Assembly (NCBI GenBank): GCA_013036105.1
Contig: JAAXCX010000002.1
Location: 1 to 64,000 of the forward strand
Source of the DNA: Vulcanimicrobiota bacterium
GTDB lineage: Bacteria > Vulcanimicrobiota > Vulcanimicrobiia > Vulcanimicrobiales > Vulcanimicrobiaceae
DNA length: 64,000 bases
Reading direction: 5' to 3'
The notes under the pieces were generated by a model. It did no database searches, was not told the DNA's origin, and was given only the letters and a program-made list of their open reading frames with translations. Position 1 is the first letter of the stretch, and each line of letters starts with the position of its first letter. The position numbers and the translations under genes are program-made. Positions 43,772 through 52,851 of the stretch are shown piece after piece.

Positions 43772-43981
43772 CTAAGGCTTCTTGGGGCCCTTCGTTCGGC
43801 GAGCTGGTTGGCTAAGGCCGCCGGTTTGCAATATTCGCTCGAGCGGCGCCCTTAATATCAAGATGCGGCCCCCAATCACAAGCGCAGGCAGATCGCCTCG
43901 TTTCACGGCTTGGCGCGTCGCTTTTTCGCTAAGGCCAAGGATTGTTGCAGTCTGCGCGATTGTGAGGGTAGCCCTGTCCAT
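43772..43981 (-). CDS. Excisionase-type helix-turn-helix protein
   Basis: 69 aa. Residues 5-50 are an AlpA/MerR-like HTH_17 domain: LTIAQTATILGLSEKATRQA then VKRGDLPALVIGGRILI, with a short basic tail. These small proteins act as excisionases or regulators of integrated elements. It is 164 bases upstream of the SWIM transposase unit. The bases 43982-44125 contain a possible promoter region between divergent genes. Confidence 0.7.
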   Translation of the reverse strand: MDRATLTIAQTATILGLSEKATRQAVKRGDLPALVIGGRILILRAPLERILQTGGLSQPARRTKGPKKP

Positions 43982-44125
43982 CGACCTCCTACGGCCTTTG
44001 ACGGCACTTGGTTGTCTTTCAGGGACGTTGACGTCCCCAGGTGATTTTATTAGCCCCGCGCCGAATTGGAAAGTTGCTCCCCTAATCTATAAAGGGGCTA
44101 CCCATCCTTACAATAGCCACAGCAT

Positions 44126-45127
44126 TTGACCAGAGCACACACGCCGCGAAAACGCGCGCAAAAACATCTCAGTCGCGCCGACGAAGCAACTCAAAGAGAG
44201 CGTTGGGCGCGCGATCTCCGGATGGCAATTGGCCCATCCGGAAGCCGCCTTCTCTCGTATGGCAAGGTCGAAGCACGTGCGCGGGAGATCGTAAGGCCCG
44301 ACGAGGCCGGCCTCTCATTCAGAACGATTCGGGAACACCTTGCAGCGCGGCGATATCCGTCCGCTGAGCGCGCAATATTTTTCGCCCGCGTTCTGCGTTC
44401 GTTTCGCCTGCCAGCCTATTCCGCACCCAGACAACTGTTTATGGCAGGGCTTCTGCCTGACTTCATCGGCGTGGTGGCTCGATACTATTTTGGGCAAGCG
44501 AATCAGCAAGAGGACGATATTCAACTGCTGGTTCCGTTCTTGAAACGACTGCAGAGCATCCGATCAGCCACGTTGCTCTTGCCAATTTTCAACCGGCCGT
44601 GTGTCGCACGCGTTGCTGTCAAAGGACGGCACTGCGCGAAAAAAGCTATCGTACATGCTCAACAAGAGGTCGCCGAAGCCCAACTAACGCATTCTGACGG
44701 CTTCCCAACCTTCGCCCTTGCCTTCCAGATCTATCTCTACGCGCGCGATGAATGGGCGATAGACGCAGCCGAAGAGTCCGGGTTTGAACTCGCGTGGAAA
44801 CGCTGGAAAACGTTGGGAACACCCGTGGACCCCAATCATCAACTCTTCTCTTATTTCGAGACGGCACTCGCTTTGGCGGGTAACCGCGCGCATCGTTACG
44901 ATCAGCGAGTGTCCGACGTACTAAAGTTTCTGATAAGCAATGCGCAACATTACTTATCCAAACAAGAGCAAGCAGGCCTTAAAGGACACGCGGACTCGTT
45001 TACCACATTTCCGAGATTTTATTTTGAATCGGCATCGGACATACGTATCAATAAGCATATGCACTTGCTCGGAGTGGGGATCTCCGAGGAATTATGCAGT
45101 GACTGGTTGCGCTCAGGGCAGCAATAG
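44126..45127 (+). CDS. Hypothetical helical protein
   Basis: 333 aa from a TTG. Highly helical and basic, with no domain I recognise; the N-terminal 30 residues are Lys/Arg-rich (TPRKRAQKHLSRADEATQRE). A segment near 75-90 (FRTIREHLAARRYPS) resembles a DNA-binding helix. Divergent from the excisionase-type gene. Perhaps a regulator of the island; the role is open. Confidence 0.5.
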   Translation: MTRAHTPRKRAQKHLSRADEATQRERWARDLRMAIGPSGSRLLSYGKVEARAREIVRPDEAGLSFRTIREHLAARRYPSAERAIFFARVLRSFRLPAYSAPRQLFMAGLLPDFIGVVARYYFGQANQQEDDIQLLVPFLKRLQSIRSATLLLPIFNRPCVARVAVKGRHCAKKAIVHAQQEVAEAQLTHSDGFPTFALAFQIYLYARDEWAIDAAEESGFELAWKRWKTLGTPVDPNHQLFSYFETALALAGNRAHRYDQRVSDVLKFLISNAQHYLSKQEQAGLKGHADSFTTFPRFYFESASDIRINKHMHLLGVGISEELCSDWLRSGQQ

Positions 45128-45204
45128 TTCATTTGGCTCGCCATTTGAGCGCATTCAAACATCTGCGACGCCAGCGTTCGGAGGGCCGGGTCGGCGTGCC
45201 AGCC

Positions 45205-45796
45205 CTAAGGTAGAGGAAATGGGCGCTCTGGCAGATCTCCCAAATTGGACGGAAAATCGTTTCCGTACCCGTCGTTCCAGTTCAACATGCCATCGATAAT
45301 CGTGTCGTAATTGAGCGTATAGCAACGCAGCGCGAACTCCGCGTGTAGGTCGTCGACGAGGGCCCGGCGGAATGACAACGAGCTCGGAGGATCAGCGCGC
45401 GACTGCGCAGCGTCAACGGCCTCAACGATTCGATTTTATGAACTCCATTCGCAGTTGCCGCAAGCAGTCAAAGTTTAGGAGCGACAGCCATTTTTTTTTT
45501 GGGCTGGTGAACGGCCGCAACACATGGTGGACTCGGCGATACCGAAAGTTGAAGTTGTTCCTGGCGCAGTACGAGAGCAGCGCCTCGATCGCGTGCAAGG
45601 CAAGCTCAAAATTGACCGCAGAATACTCATCGCTAAGTGCGTCGTACAACGCCGCCGCCGCGCGCCTTCGCTGCGCTTCGCCCGAAACCAACGGGTGCCT
45701 CAACGACTTAGTAATCTCCGTGAGATCGTTGCTCGTTGGTATGTGGAACGGCTGCGAGAATCCGGCGCCCGCGAGGATGGTAAGTCTCTTCAACAT
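45205..45796 (-). pseudogene. Frameshifted SIR2-like gene
   Basis: From an ATG at 45796 (MLKRLTILAGAGFSQPFHIP) the NAD-binding LTILAGAGFS and the following helix are those of SIR2-like domains. The frame closes at 45422. The protein then continues in another frame: FRRALVDDLHAEFALRCYTL, NYDTIIDGM, NDFPSNLGD, with the LNYD(T) motif of SIR2 proteins. The break is near 45425. The total is also short for a SIR2 effector. SIR2 proteins deplete NAD+ during phage defence; this copy is dead unless the frameshift is a sequencing error. Confidence 0.7.
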
Positions 45797-45943
45797 CAGG
45801 CGGACTCGCAGACTGCGCAAGAATCGAACCGAGAGGAACTATCGCCGGCTAGACGTTGCGCGCCGCGGACAATCACATGACGTCTCGAACTGCCCTTCGA
45901 AATTCGCGCTTTCATCAAGGGTCCTTTACAAGTGCAGAAATAC

Positions 45944-47521
45944 CTATTGCGAGGCAGCTAGGGCGACTGCGGCACCGGCGTTTACGCGGCCACACCCCTG
46001 CTTGGGGTCGGAGATATTATCGGCACTCATGCAGAGGTCTTGCGCTAGCTGAGAAGGCGACAGGCGCGGGTTGATTGCGCGCATCAGTGATATCACGCCG
46101 GCAACATGGGGTCCGGCTTGTGACGTGCCCGCAATAAAAACGGCGCAATTCGTACCGCACGTGGTGGTCAGGTCCGCAGCGTTCCCGGAATAGATATTCA
46201 TTATCCAATGTAAGTTGTCCGGATCCGCACCGGAAGCGGGGTCGCCACCCGGAGCGACCACATATGTGCCTCCGCCATTTGTGGTGAGGAAGTTGGAATA
46301 ACTCGCAACATACTCTTTGAACGTTGCGGTCGAGTCGTTTAGGGACGTCGCGCCGACAGCGATGACACCGGGATAGGCTGCCGGGCAATCCAGATTGGCT
46401 GCGCGTTCGTTTCCCGCTGCTGCAACCACGACCACACCAGCGGCTAGCGCGCGGGAAATTGCTGTTTGCTCCAATGAGTCGTTACAGGGCGGCGGCAGAC
46501 CGAGGCTAAGGTTGATGACGCTCGCACCATTTGCGACCGCATCGTTGATCGCGCTCACCTCGTCAACGTCTGTGGCCGAGCATTGAACACTCGTTGAACT
46601 TTCGCAGCCCCCCTTAGGTGTCGCCGGAAAGATCTTGTATATCATTAGTGGCGCATTCCAGCCCACGCCTGCGAAACCGACGTTATTGTTGGTGTCAGCG
46701 CTTGCGATCCCCGCAACATTTGTTCCGTGTCCATCGGTGTCAGTAACAAATGTTCCCGTCGTTTGAGTCGATCCGGCTGGGAATGTGACGAAGCACTTTG
46801 TAAGGACTACTTTTCCCGCGGCCAGTTCTGTTTGGCTCACATCGGCGCCAGTGTCGATGATGGCAATTTTCGTTCCGATGACCGAGCTCCCCGGAAAGCG
46901 GGCCCACGCCCCGTCCAGATTGATGACGTGCATATCCCACTGTCCATTGCCGGAGGCGCTTTGGAAATACGGAGCAATGCCCGTTCCTTTATAGTACGGA
47001 TCATTCGGGCTGGCAGCCAGCAGGGCTCGGTACTGCAACGGTTGTGCGCTGATGACCCCAGGAAGACGATTCAGCTGCCGTAGCAAATCGCGTTCATTCG
47101 CAGGGTTAACCCCGACGGTCCGGATTTGCAGCGAAAGGGCGTTCAGATCAAGTTCATTGACGAACCGTGCATTCGCCGCCGCGATTACCGATGAAAAGCC
47201 GTTCGGCATCGACGCGCGAGAGTAACTCACGACGACCGTGTCCAACGTCGTCGACAATGACTCAAGCGGCGTCATTATTCTTCTGCTAGCCCTGTCGGAA
47301 CCGCTAACCCCTTGGACGGCCGCTGCAGGAACCGCTCCGCTCTGAGGACACGTCGCGACGGCATCATTTGTTGGCGTTGCAGACGCCGCCGGTGCCGGCA
47401 TTGTATGCTTGCCGCCGCAATTGATCAGAAGGCTTGCGGCGATTATGCTAGCGAGCGGCCTGCCAATGCGGATTCCGCTGAAGATACTAGTCGCTTTCCG
47501 CGGGAACTCCGTGGCGGGCAT
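45944..47521 (-). CDS. S8 subtilisin-family serine protease, lipoprotein-like
   Basis: 525 aa. Signal with a lipobox-like LLINC (Cys35). The prodomain is about 80-200. The catalytic triad is visible: Asp223 (IAIIDTGAD), His265 (DGHGTNVAG) and Ser467 (GTSQAGPHVAG). Extracellular or surface subtilase. Last gene of a five-gene minus-strand operon whose other members include a serpin-like protein, i.e. a possible own inhibitor, and a secretin that could export it. Confidence 0.88.
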   Translation of the reverse strand: MPATEFPRKATSIFSGIRIGRPLASIIAASLLINCGGKHTMPAPAASATPTNDAVATCPQSGAVPAAAVQGVSGSDRASRRIMTPLESLSTTLDTVVVSYSRASMPNGFSSVIAAANARFVNELDLNALSLQIRTVGVNPANERDLLRQLNRLPGVISAQPLQYRALLAASPNDPYYKGTGIAPYFQSASGNGQWDMHVINLDGAWARFPGSSVIGTKIAIIDTGADVSQTELAAGKVVLTKCFVTFPAGSTQTTGTFVTDTDGHGTNVAGIASADTNNNVGFAGVGWNAPLMIYKIFPATPKGGCESSTSVQCSATDVDEVSAINDAVANGASVINLSLGLPPPCNDSLEQTAISRALAAGVVVVAAAGNERAANLDCPAAYPGVIAVGATSLNDSTATFKEYVASYSNFLTTNGGGTYVVAPGGDPASGADPDNLHWIMNIYSGNAADLTTTCGTNCAVFIAGTSQAGPHVAGVISLMRAINPRLSPSQLAQDLCMSADNISDPKQGCGRVNAGAAVALAASQ

Positions 47522-47527
47522 GCCTTG

Positions 47528-48997
47528 TTAGGCTGTCGATTGAACAGCTGGCCGTTGAAGTGGCCGAATGATGTGCGGCGTGATAATAATATAAAGGTTG
47601 GTTTGTGTCGTTGAGTCGTGCCTCGACCTGAATAGTCCGCCGAGAACCGGCAGATCGCCCAGGAACGGGATCTTTGACATTGTCTCTATCTCATCGTCTT
47701 TCAACAGCCCGCCGATCACCAGCGGGCTGCCGTCGGTTGCGACTGCTTCGGTGCTCGCCTGTCGTAAACTGATCTGCGGAACGGACCCTTGTGGTGTAGA
47801 AACGAATTGCGTTACGCTGGAAATCTCCGCAAAAATATGCGAGGTGATGTTTCCGTCGGCTGCGATCCGCGGCTGGATCTGAAGGTTTACTCCCACCGTT
47901 ACATAGTTGGTCGAAACTTGCGTGATTGCTGAAGGCCCGGGAAAGATCGTCGTTTGAATAATCGGAATGGCGTCTCCGATGAGTATCTGCGCGGGTGTTC
48001 CGTCAAGCGTCGCGATTTTCGGTGTGGCAATGAGCTTTCCGCCGCCATTGGCGATTGTCGCATATAAGCGCGCTTCTAAAGACGCGCTGGCTTGCAGCCC
48101 CCCGATGCCTTCTCCGCCATTCTGAATAATCACGCTACCTTGAACCGAGGGAGCCCCCGCAGCGCCGCTCAGGTCCAGGCCAAGATCCCTCGCAGCCCGC
48201 TGCGTGAGTTCCACGATCTGACATTCCAACATGACGCTTGTCAGCGGAACGTCCAGCTGCCGAATGAGCTGCCTCATAGTCGCGACTTGATCAGGTGGTC
48301 CGGAAAGAATAATAGCATTTAGGCGTCTGTCGATTGCCACGGTGTCGCTGATTCGCTCACCGACGGGCATAGTCGCGTTTTGAGCGTTGTAGGCCGGCTC
48401 CGGTTGGCTTACGCCCAAACCGGAAGACGTAGGAAGCGAAAAGATCGACCCGGTCGGGTGAAAGATATCATTCGAAATGGTCTGCTGCCCTCCGACCAAG
48501 ACGCCGGCGACCTCACTAACATCCGCGTAGTTCAGGCGAATTACTTCGCCGGCCGACGCAGTGGGAGAGGCAATGGCGGGAGGAGCTTGCGAAATCCGCG
48601 TCGTCCGCGTAGCCGGAATACCGACGTTTAGCTGGACTGATGAGCGTAGCTGGCGCGTTACAATCTGTGCCGGAGAACTCAATTGCAAGGAGATCGTTAC
48701 TGCGGTTCCACTGCGAGTTAGGCTGACTCTGCGCATGCCGTCAACCCCGTTGATAAAATTTGGAACGGACGGGAGAGCATGCGTAGCCGGCAAGACTAAT
48801 GTCGGTTCGCGAGTCCCCGAATGTTCCAAATGCCATCCCGGTGGAACCCCTTGCGGCAGGATCATAACAATTCGCACGCCGGGCGCTGTGGATACAACGT
48901 TTATGCCCGAAAGAGTGAAGCCCGCGGCGTACCCGGGCGCTGTCGCAAGTAACAAGATGGCCGCGAAAATGATCCCGAACTTCACGGACCTGCCCAC
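47528..48997 (-). CDS. Secretin (PilQ/GspD-type outer-membrane channel)
   Basis: 489 aa from a GTG that overlaps the upstream serpin stop (TAGTG). Signal at the N-terminus, an AMIN-like beta domain (about 25-125), a secretin N domain (about 160-265) and the secretin core with IGGLLKDDEIE, PFLGDLPVLGGLF and NLYIIITPHII. It forms the outer-membrane pore in type II secretion and type IV pilus systems. Here it stands without pilus or T2SS ATPase genes, next to secreted proteases. It may be dedicated to these clients; inference. Confidence 0.85.
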   Translation of the reverse strand: MGRSVKFGIIFAAILLLATAPGYAAGFTLSGINVVSTAPGVRIVMILPQGVPPGWHLEHSGTREPTLVLPATHALPSVPNFINGVDGMRRVSLTRSGTAVTISLQLSSPAQIVTRQLRSSVQLNVGIPATRTTRISQAPPAIASPTASAGEVIRLNYADVSEVAGVLVGGQQTISNDIFHPTGSIFSLPTSSGLGVSQPEPAYNAQNATMPVGERISDTVAIDRRLNAIILSGPPDQVATMRQLIRQLDVPLTSVMLECQIVELTQRAARDLGLDLSGAAGAPSVQGSVIIQNGGEGIGGLQASASLEARLYATIANGGGKLIATPKIATLDGTPAQILIGDAIPIIQTTIFPGPSAITQVSTNYVTVGVNLQIQPRIAADGNITSHIFAEISSVTQFVSTPQGSVPQISLRQASTEAVATDGSPLVIGGLLKDDEIETMSKIPFLGDLPVLGGLFRSRHDSTTQTNLYIIITPHIIRPLQRPAVQSTA

Positions 48998-50043
48998 TAC
49001 ATATTCAGGCGCGGACGCGCAACGTAGCCGATGAACAGAATTGTGTGCGTCAATCTGTCCACAATCGCAAAATAGAACGGATGGTCAAACGTCAGCGTCA
49101 AAGGCGGTATCGCGAAGTTCGGTAGTGGCAAATACAAGGGCAGATATTTGGGTACTAACAACGGAACTCCGATGCCGCCAGTAGCGATTTCCAATCGAGG
49201 GCCGATGGTCGCATTCACGGGGCTTTGCGTGTTGCATCGCAGAGCGCAAATTGTTGTCTGGTCCGCCAAGGTGAAACGCGGTATCGTCAATGTACCTCTC
49301 ACGAAGTGACGCTCAAACCCGTTTTGCAACCGGTCATGCGCTGCCACTTCAAGAGCCGCTGCCTTCACGGAGTCTGGATTCAAACGCTTACCGCGGAACA
49401 TAATTGCCACATAGCGCTGGTAGCGAACGGGTAACTGTATCGTCGTTACTCCGCCATAGTTGTAAACCACGAATGTGTCCGCCCATCGAATCATCGGGAC
49501 ATGATAAACGCCGCTAGGCGAATAAAATGGAGCGGGATTTGCATTTTTTGGCGAGCCAAGCCATCCGTTGTTGAAGGTCGGCGAACTTATGAGACGCGGC
49601 TTCCCTGGTTGGATAGAGCGGATGAAGCGACAGTTCGTCCCAGCGGCGCGCGCGGCCGGCAATGCCATATTCACAAACTCCAAATCGTTAACGGCAATGC
49701 GTGCGTTAGAATAGTAGGACTCTCCGCAGGCCGCCAAAATCTCCGCGGACGGTTTCACGCGGCTGCGAAGCACGTTCAAAACCTCGTAGATTAACGGGCT
49801 AACGATGGCATTACGGCCGGCCCCCACGGCCTTTGGAAAATGATCCCAGCTTTGGACCGCGCTTGGTTCTCGGCGGACGGTGCTTGCTGATTTAGGCCTA
49901 CCCTTCGACTTGGCCATTGGGCTTTTGCGTGACCCAAAGGTTGAGTTGGGCGAGATGAGCTGCGGCCCGTTGTTGGGCGCTGCGGAGTTGCAGGCCGCAG
50001 CGTACAACAGTAGGGCAGCGACGACGAAGCATTGCCGGAGCAC
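48997..50043 (-). CDS. Serpin-like protein, lipoprotein
   Basis: 348 aa from the GTG at 50043, which gives a lipobox (LLLYAAAC) and avoids overlap with the upstream gene. Serpin strands are recognisable: DTFVVYNYGGVTTIQLPVRY (strands near the middle) and the C-terminal TFDHPFYFAIVDR...ILFIGYVARP typical of serpins. The reactive-loop hinge is not the canonical Glu-Gly-Thr-x-Ala series and is Pro/Gly-rich (ATGGIGVPLLVPKYLP), so inhibition is uncertain. It lies one gene from the S8 protease. Confidence 0.6.
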   Translation of the reverse strand: MLRQCFVVAALLLYAAACNSAAPNNGPQLISPNSTFGSRKSPMAKSKGRPKSASTVRREPSAVQSWDHFPKAVGAGRNAIVSPLIYEVLNVLRSRVKPSAEILAACGESYYSNARIAVNDLEFVNMALPAARAAGTNCRFIRSIQPGKPRLISSPTFNNGWLGSPKNANPAPFYSPSGVYHVPMIRWADTFVVYNYGGVTTIQLPVRYQRYVAIMFRGKRLNPDSVKAAALEVAAHDRLQNGFERHFVRGTLTIPRFTLADQTTICALRCNTQSPVNATIGPRLEIATGGIGVPLLVPKYLPLYLPLPNFAIPPLTLTFDHPFYFAIVDRLTHTILFIGYVARPRLNM

Positions 50044-50066
50044 CCTTGGCCCAATCTTTAGCCGAT

Positions 50067-51806
50067 TTACTGCAATGAGATCGAACCAAGAATCTCGCCG
50101 GTGTACGCATCCACGGCAACTTGCGTTTGTCCGCTGATCGTGAAGATCCACGCTGACCTCGCTCCCCCTGTTGAACTCGTATCCGCATCTGGCGCCCATA
50201 AGCCCGCGTGATATGCGGTTATCTGAGCGTCCGGAGAAAGAGCGCTCGCGGCTGTCTGGGCGTCGATCGAAGTTTGCCCCACCGGCTGTATGTTGGAATC
50301 TGAACCAGCTAAGCCGCGCCACAGGCGGTAGGCATATGAAACATACGGTCTGTCAGCGTACGTATAACTCCACTCGGTGCAATAGCGCTGACGCGTCTCC
50401 GGATCATACTCATAAAGCGAACACCGGCTGCTTACGAAGTAGTTATTGTCTGAAACGATGACTTTGATTCCGTCGCCGCCACTCAGGCCATTAGAGTGCG
50501 TCCAAATGAATTCCCAGCCCACATTTGCCGCGCTGCCATCGCTCGGATCCACCTGCCAAATCTGAGGAGTCGATGTTAGCACTGCATCGGACGGCATGCC
50601 CAGCGTTTGGGTAACGAAGTTCACCGCCGTTTGCTGTGCCGTCGCAAGATCGAAAGCGATTGGATCGCCAGTATCTTCGTTGGAGTAAACAACTTCGCCG
50701 GAGTCGGCGTAGAAGTGGTTGATGCTTCCCGTGCCGCTGGTCGCCGAATACACACTCCCGTCATCGCTAACCGTCACGGGCACGCTCGATTGTGAGGCAT
50801 ATTGAGCCGCGAGTCCAGCGTCATTTATGGACTCTTTAGCCAGATCTTGCGGGTTCAATGCAAAGGTATCTGCTGAGACCGGTACGGTATCTACTTGTCG
50901 ACCGCCTGGGTTGGCCGGATAATAAAACCATTGGTGCTGGGCGAGCGATGAGGCGTACGTTGGCGGAGCGCTTCCGTCGCCTGGGCCACTCATGATATCG
51001 CCTTCTGCGTTAGCGTCCTCCCAAATTGCCCACCCGGTATCGTGGTTCGTTTGGTTCACCGCCGTTAACCACGCCTTGTGTACAGTTAGGCCGTTGGTGC
51101 CGTCTGCATGCCGGACTGCCATCATGCCGAATTTTGATCCTCGATCTGCTACGTCCGTAATGTCGCATGTACGCGTGCCCTGCGGGGCCTTACAGCTCCC
51201 GGGAGCCTGCCAACCTCCGTATAAACCATGGAGGGACGATCCAAAAATCGGTTGCCAATTGGCCGTCCACAAAGGGTCCTGTGGGTCGACGACCGGCGGC
51301 GCGGCTACTGAGTCGGACGAATCAAGGACCACCCATTTCATACGACCGGTGAACGGAGCACCGTAGTTAAGACAGCTATAGGGCGACGAATCTGACGTTG
51401 ACGCCGGACCCCAACGTTCCGTATCGCAGCCCCCGCCCGCGTTATAATAACCGAGTGCCGCGGTCCCAACATTTCCATGACCTGAAAAATACAGCGCGTC
51501 AACGTTAGACTGCTGGGCGCCGAAGGAACTTTCATGGACATCATAGTCTGTGATTCTGGCGATCTGCGTCCATCCGCGGTTTTTCATCTGTACGGCAAAC
51601 CCGTCGGCATTACTCACCCGGCTCGACAGATCCGATATTCCTTGATATTGGTTAATAGCTAACGTTTCAATTGTGCCGGCAAAATTCTGCGGAAAAACAG
51701 GCGGCGCAATGTTAAAATTCCAGACCCAATTACAATCTGACCCCAAGAGGGTTACAAAACACAGGGCTCCCAAAATCGAGTAGCGGACAAGTCGCTTCGC
51801 TAGCAT
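50067..51806 (-). CDS. Secreted caspase-like (DUF6345-type) protein
   Basis: 579 aa. Signal (LVRYSILGALCFVTLLGSDC). The central part has VDALYFSGHGN (His of a caspase-like pair) and MKWVVLDSSDSVAAP at the place where a Cys would be expected, but Ser/Asp occupy it. The last 30 residues are PepSY-like (TQVAVDAYTGEILGSISLQ). Related DUF6345 proteins are secreted. Ends 24 bases before the serpin GTG and overlaps the upstream gene by seven bases. Active-site loss is what I read here; function unknown. Confidence 0.5.
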   Translation of the reverse strand: MLAKRLVRYSILGALCFVTLLGSDCNWVWNFNIAPPVFPQNFAGTIETLAINQYQGISDLSSRVSNADGFAVQMKNRGWTQIARITDYDVHESSFGAQQSNVDALYFSGHGNVGTAALGYYNAGGGCDTERWGPASTSDSSPYSCLNYGAPFTGRMKWVVLDSSDSVAAPPVVDPQDPLWTANWQPIFGSSLHGLYGGWQAPGSCKAPQGTRTCDITDVADRGSKFGMMAVRHADGTNGLTVHKAWLTAVNQTNHDTGWAIWEDANAEGDIMSGPGDGSAPPTYASSLAQHQWFYYPANPGGRQVDTVPVSADTFALNPQDLAKESINDAGLAAQYASQSSVPVTVSDDGSVYSATSGTGSINHFYADSGEVVYSNEDTGDPIAFDLATAQQTAVNFVTQTLGMPSDAVLTSTPQIWQVDPSDGSAANVGWEFIWTHSNGLSGGDGIKVIVSDNNYFVSSRCSLYEYDPETRQRYCTEWSYTYADRPYVSYAYRLWRGLAGSDSNIQPVGQTSIDAQTAASALSPDAQITAYHAGLWAPDADTSSTGGARSAWIFTISGQTQVAVDAYTGEILGSISLQ

Positions 51807-52402
51807 GCTGATATCCTCTCGGGGAGGTGAGCCGCTTGACTTTCGGCTGCTGTGGCGATCCTAGCCTGTTCGCCTAGAAGCGCGGCCGTATTGAGATCGT
51901 ACGTAAATGTAAACACGTAGGGGCGTAGCGTACAGTCTAGACTGTCAAATCTTGCCATGCCGATCTCTTGGACATCGATCGCGCGCGCCGCGACTTGTAC
52001 GCTGGCACCGGACGCGGAAGTTATTCTTCGCACAGATTGCGGGCGTCGGAGAATGTTCGCAGGCGAGCTGCCGGCACCCATGAACGGCTTGGGAAACGGC
52101 ACCGCACGCCAGGCCGCGGCGCTAAGCCGAACCGGGCTAGAACGCGCTTGACCAAAGGTCCGAACTGTAAGCGATCTGCGAATTCCAGACTGCGATCTGC
52201 GTTGGTTGGCCTGCGATGTTGCGGCTGGACCATGAATTTGCCGAAGCTCCCTCATAATGCGAACGCCAGCATCAACCTGTAAAAATGAAAGAGTGACAGA
52301 CGTGTGCCGAAAACGAGGATAGACGATGCGCCTTGCCGAGGCGGGAGTGCTTACCAGAAGCACACAGGCGATCGATAGTAGTGAGAATGACCTCGCGAAC
52401 AT
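51800..52402 (-). CDS. Secreted hypothetical protein
   Basis: 200 aa with a clear signal (MFARSFSLLSIACVLLVSTPASA) and an Arg-rich mature part. No family recognised. First gene of the operon 52402 to 45944: its stop overlaps the start of the caspase-like gene by seven bases. Upstream at 52469-52486 lies the 18-bp element. Possibly a regulator or chaperone for the secreted set. Confidence 0.55.
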   Translation of the reverse strand: MFARSFSLLSIACVLLVSTPASARRIVYPRFRHTSVTLSFLQVDAGVRIMRELRQIHGPAATSQANQRRSQSGIRRSLTVRTFGQARSSPVRLSAAAWRAVPFPKPFMGAGSSPANILRRPQSVRRITSASGASVQVAARAIDVQEIGMARFDSLDCTLRPYVFTFTYDLNTAALLGEQARIATAAESQAAHLPERISAC

Positions 52403-52468
52403 AAGCCACCTCGCGGTCTAGGGCGGCAACTGCCTGCCCGGAAAGGCCCGGGTTCCCTGCTCGTAAAT

Positions 52469-52486
52469 CTAGCCCTTTTCAGCTAG
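52469..52486. promoter_or_regulatory. 18-bp semi-palindromic element, copy 3
   Basis: Plus-strand CTAGCCCTTTTCAGCTAG is the reverse complement of CTAGCTGAAAAGGGCTAG, matching core TAGCYRRAAAGGGCTR. It lies 66 bases upstream of the secreted operon that starts at 52402 and overlaps the final codons of the 83-aa frame at 52469-52720. Confidence 0.5.
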
Positions 52487-52720
52487 GTATTTTTTCTTTA
52501 AGCGGCTTGCTTGCTTGTACCATACGTCCTCAAGTGTTTGTTCCAGAAGTCGAATCGCTTCAGCGGCCAGATCGCGCGCATCTTCCCCTGGAAGGCCCTT
52601 CTTGCATGACAAAAATCGGGAGCGGAATTTGATAGGCGCGCGAATTCTCGGCACAGTCAATTTTGGCCGCATCATACGGGAGATATTGGCCCATCGCCGC
52701 CGTTCGCGCGGAAAGCGCAT
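52469..52720 (-). CDS. Small basic hypothetical protein
   Basis: 83 aa, Arg/Lys-rich, ending in a helix (DARDLAAEAIRLLEQTLEDV then WYKQASRLKKKYLAEKG). The stop coincides with copy 3 of the 18-bp element, so the A-E-K-G-stop ending may be DNA-element sequence more than a protein feature. It sits between the TPR-LuxR gene and the secreted operon. Weak but coherent as a coding helix. Confidence 0.4.
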   Translation of the reverse strand: MRFPRERRRWANISRMMRPKLTVPRIRAPIKFRSRFLSCKKGLPGEDARDLAAEAIRLLEQTLEDVWYKQASRLKKKYLAEKG

Positions 52721-52851
52721 GCGGGATGTGGCGCCAACCGAAGAGGAGAGGGTTTAGTTTTTTTGAGCCATTATCTCACTCTACTTAACGCCGCCAATTG
52801 ACCGCGGCGACGAGAGATCGGTACTGTAGAGATCGACTAGCGAATTCATGC

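Noticed and set aside
44086-44101. CTATAAAGGGGCTA as a fifth copy of the 18-bp element
   Set aside because: It lacks the TAGC left arm and has an extra G, so it does not fit the core.
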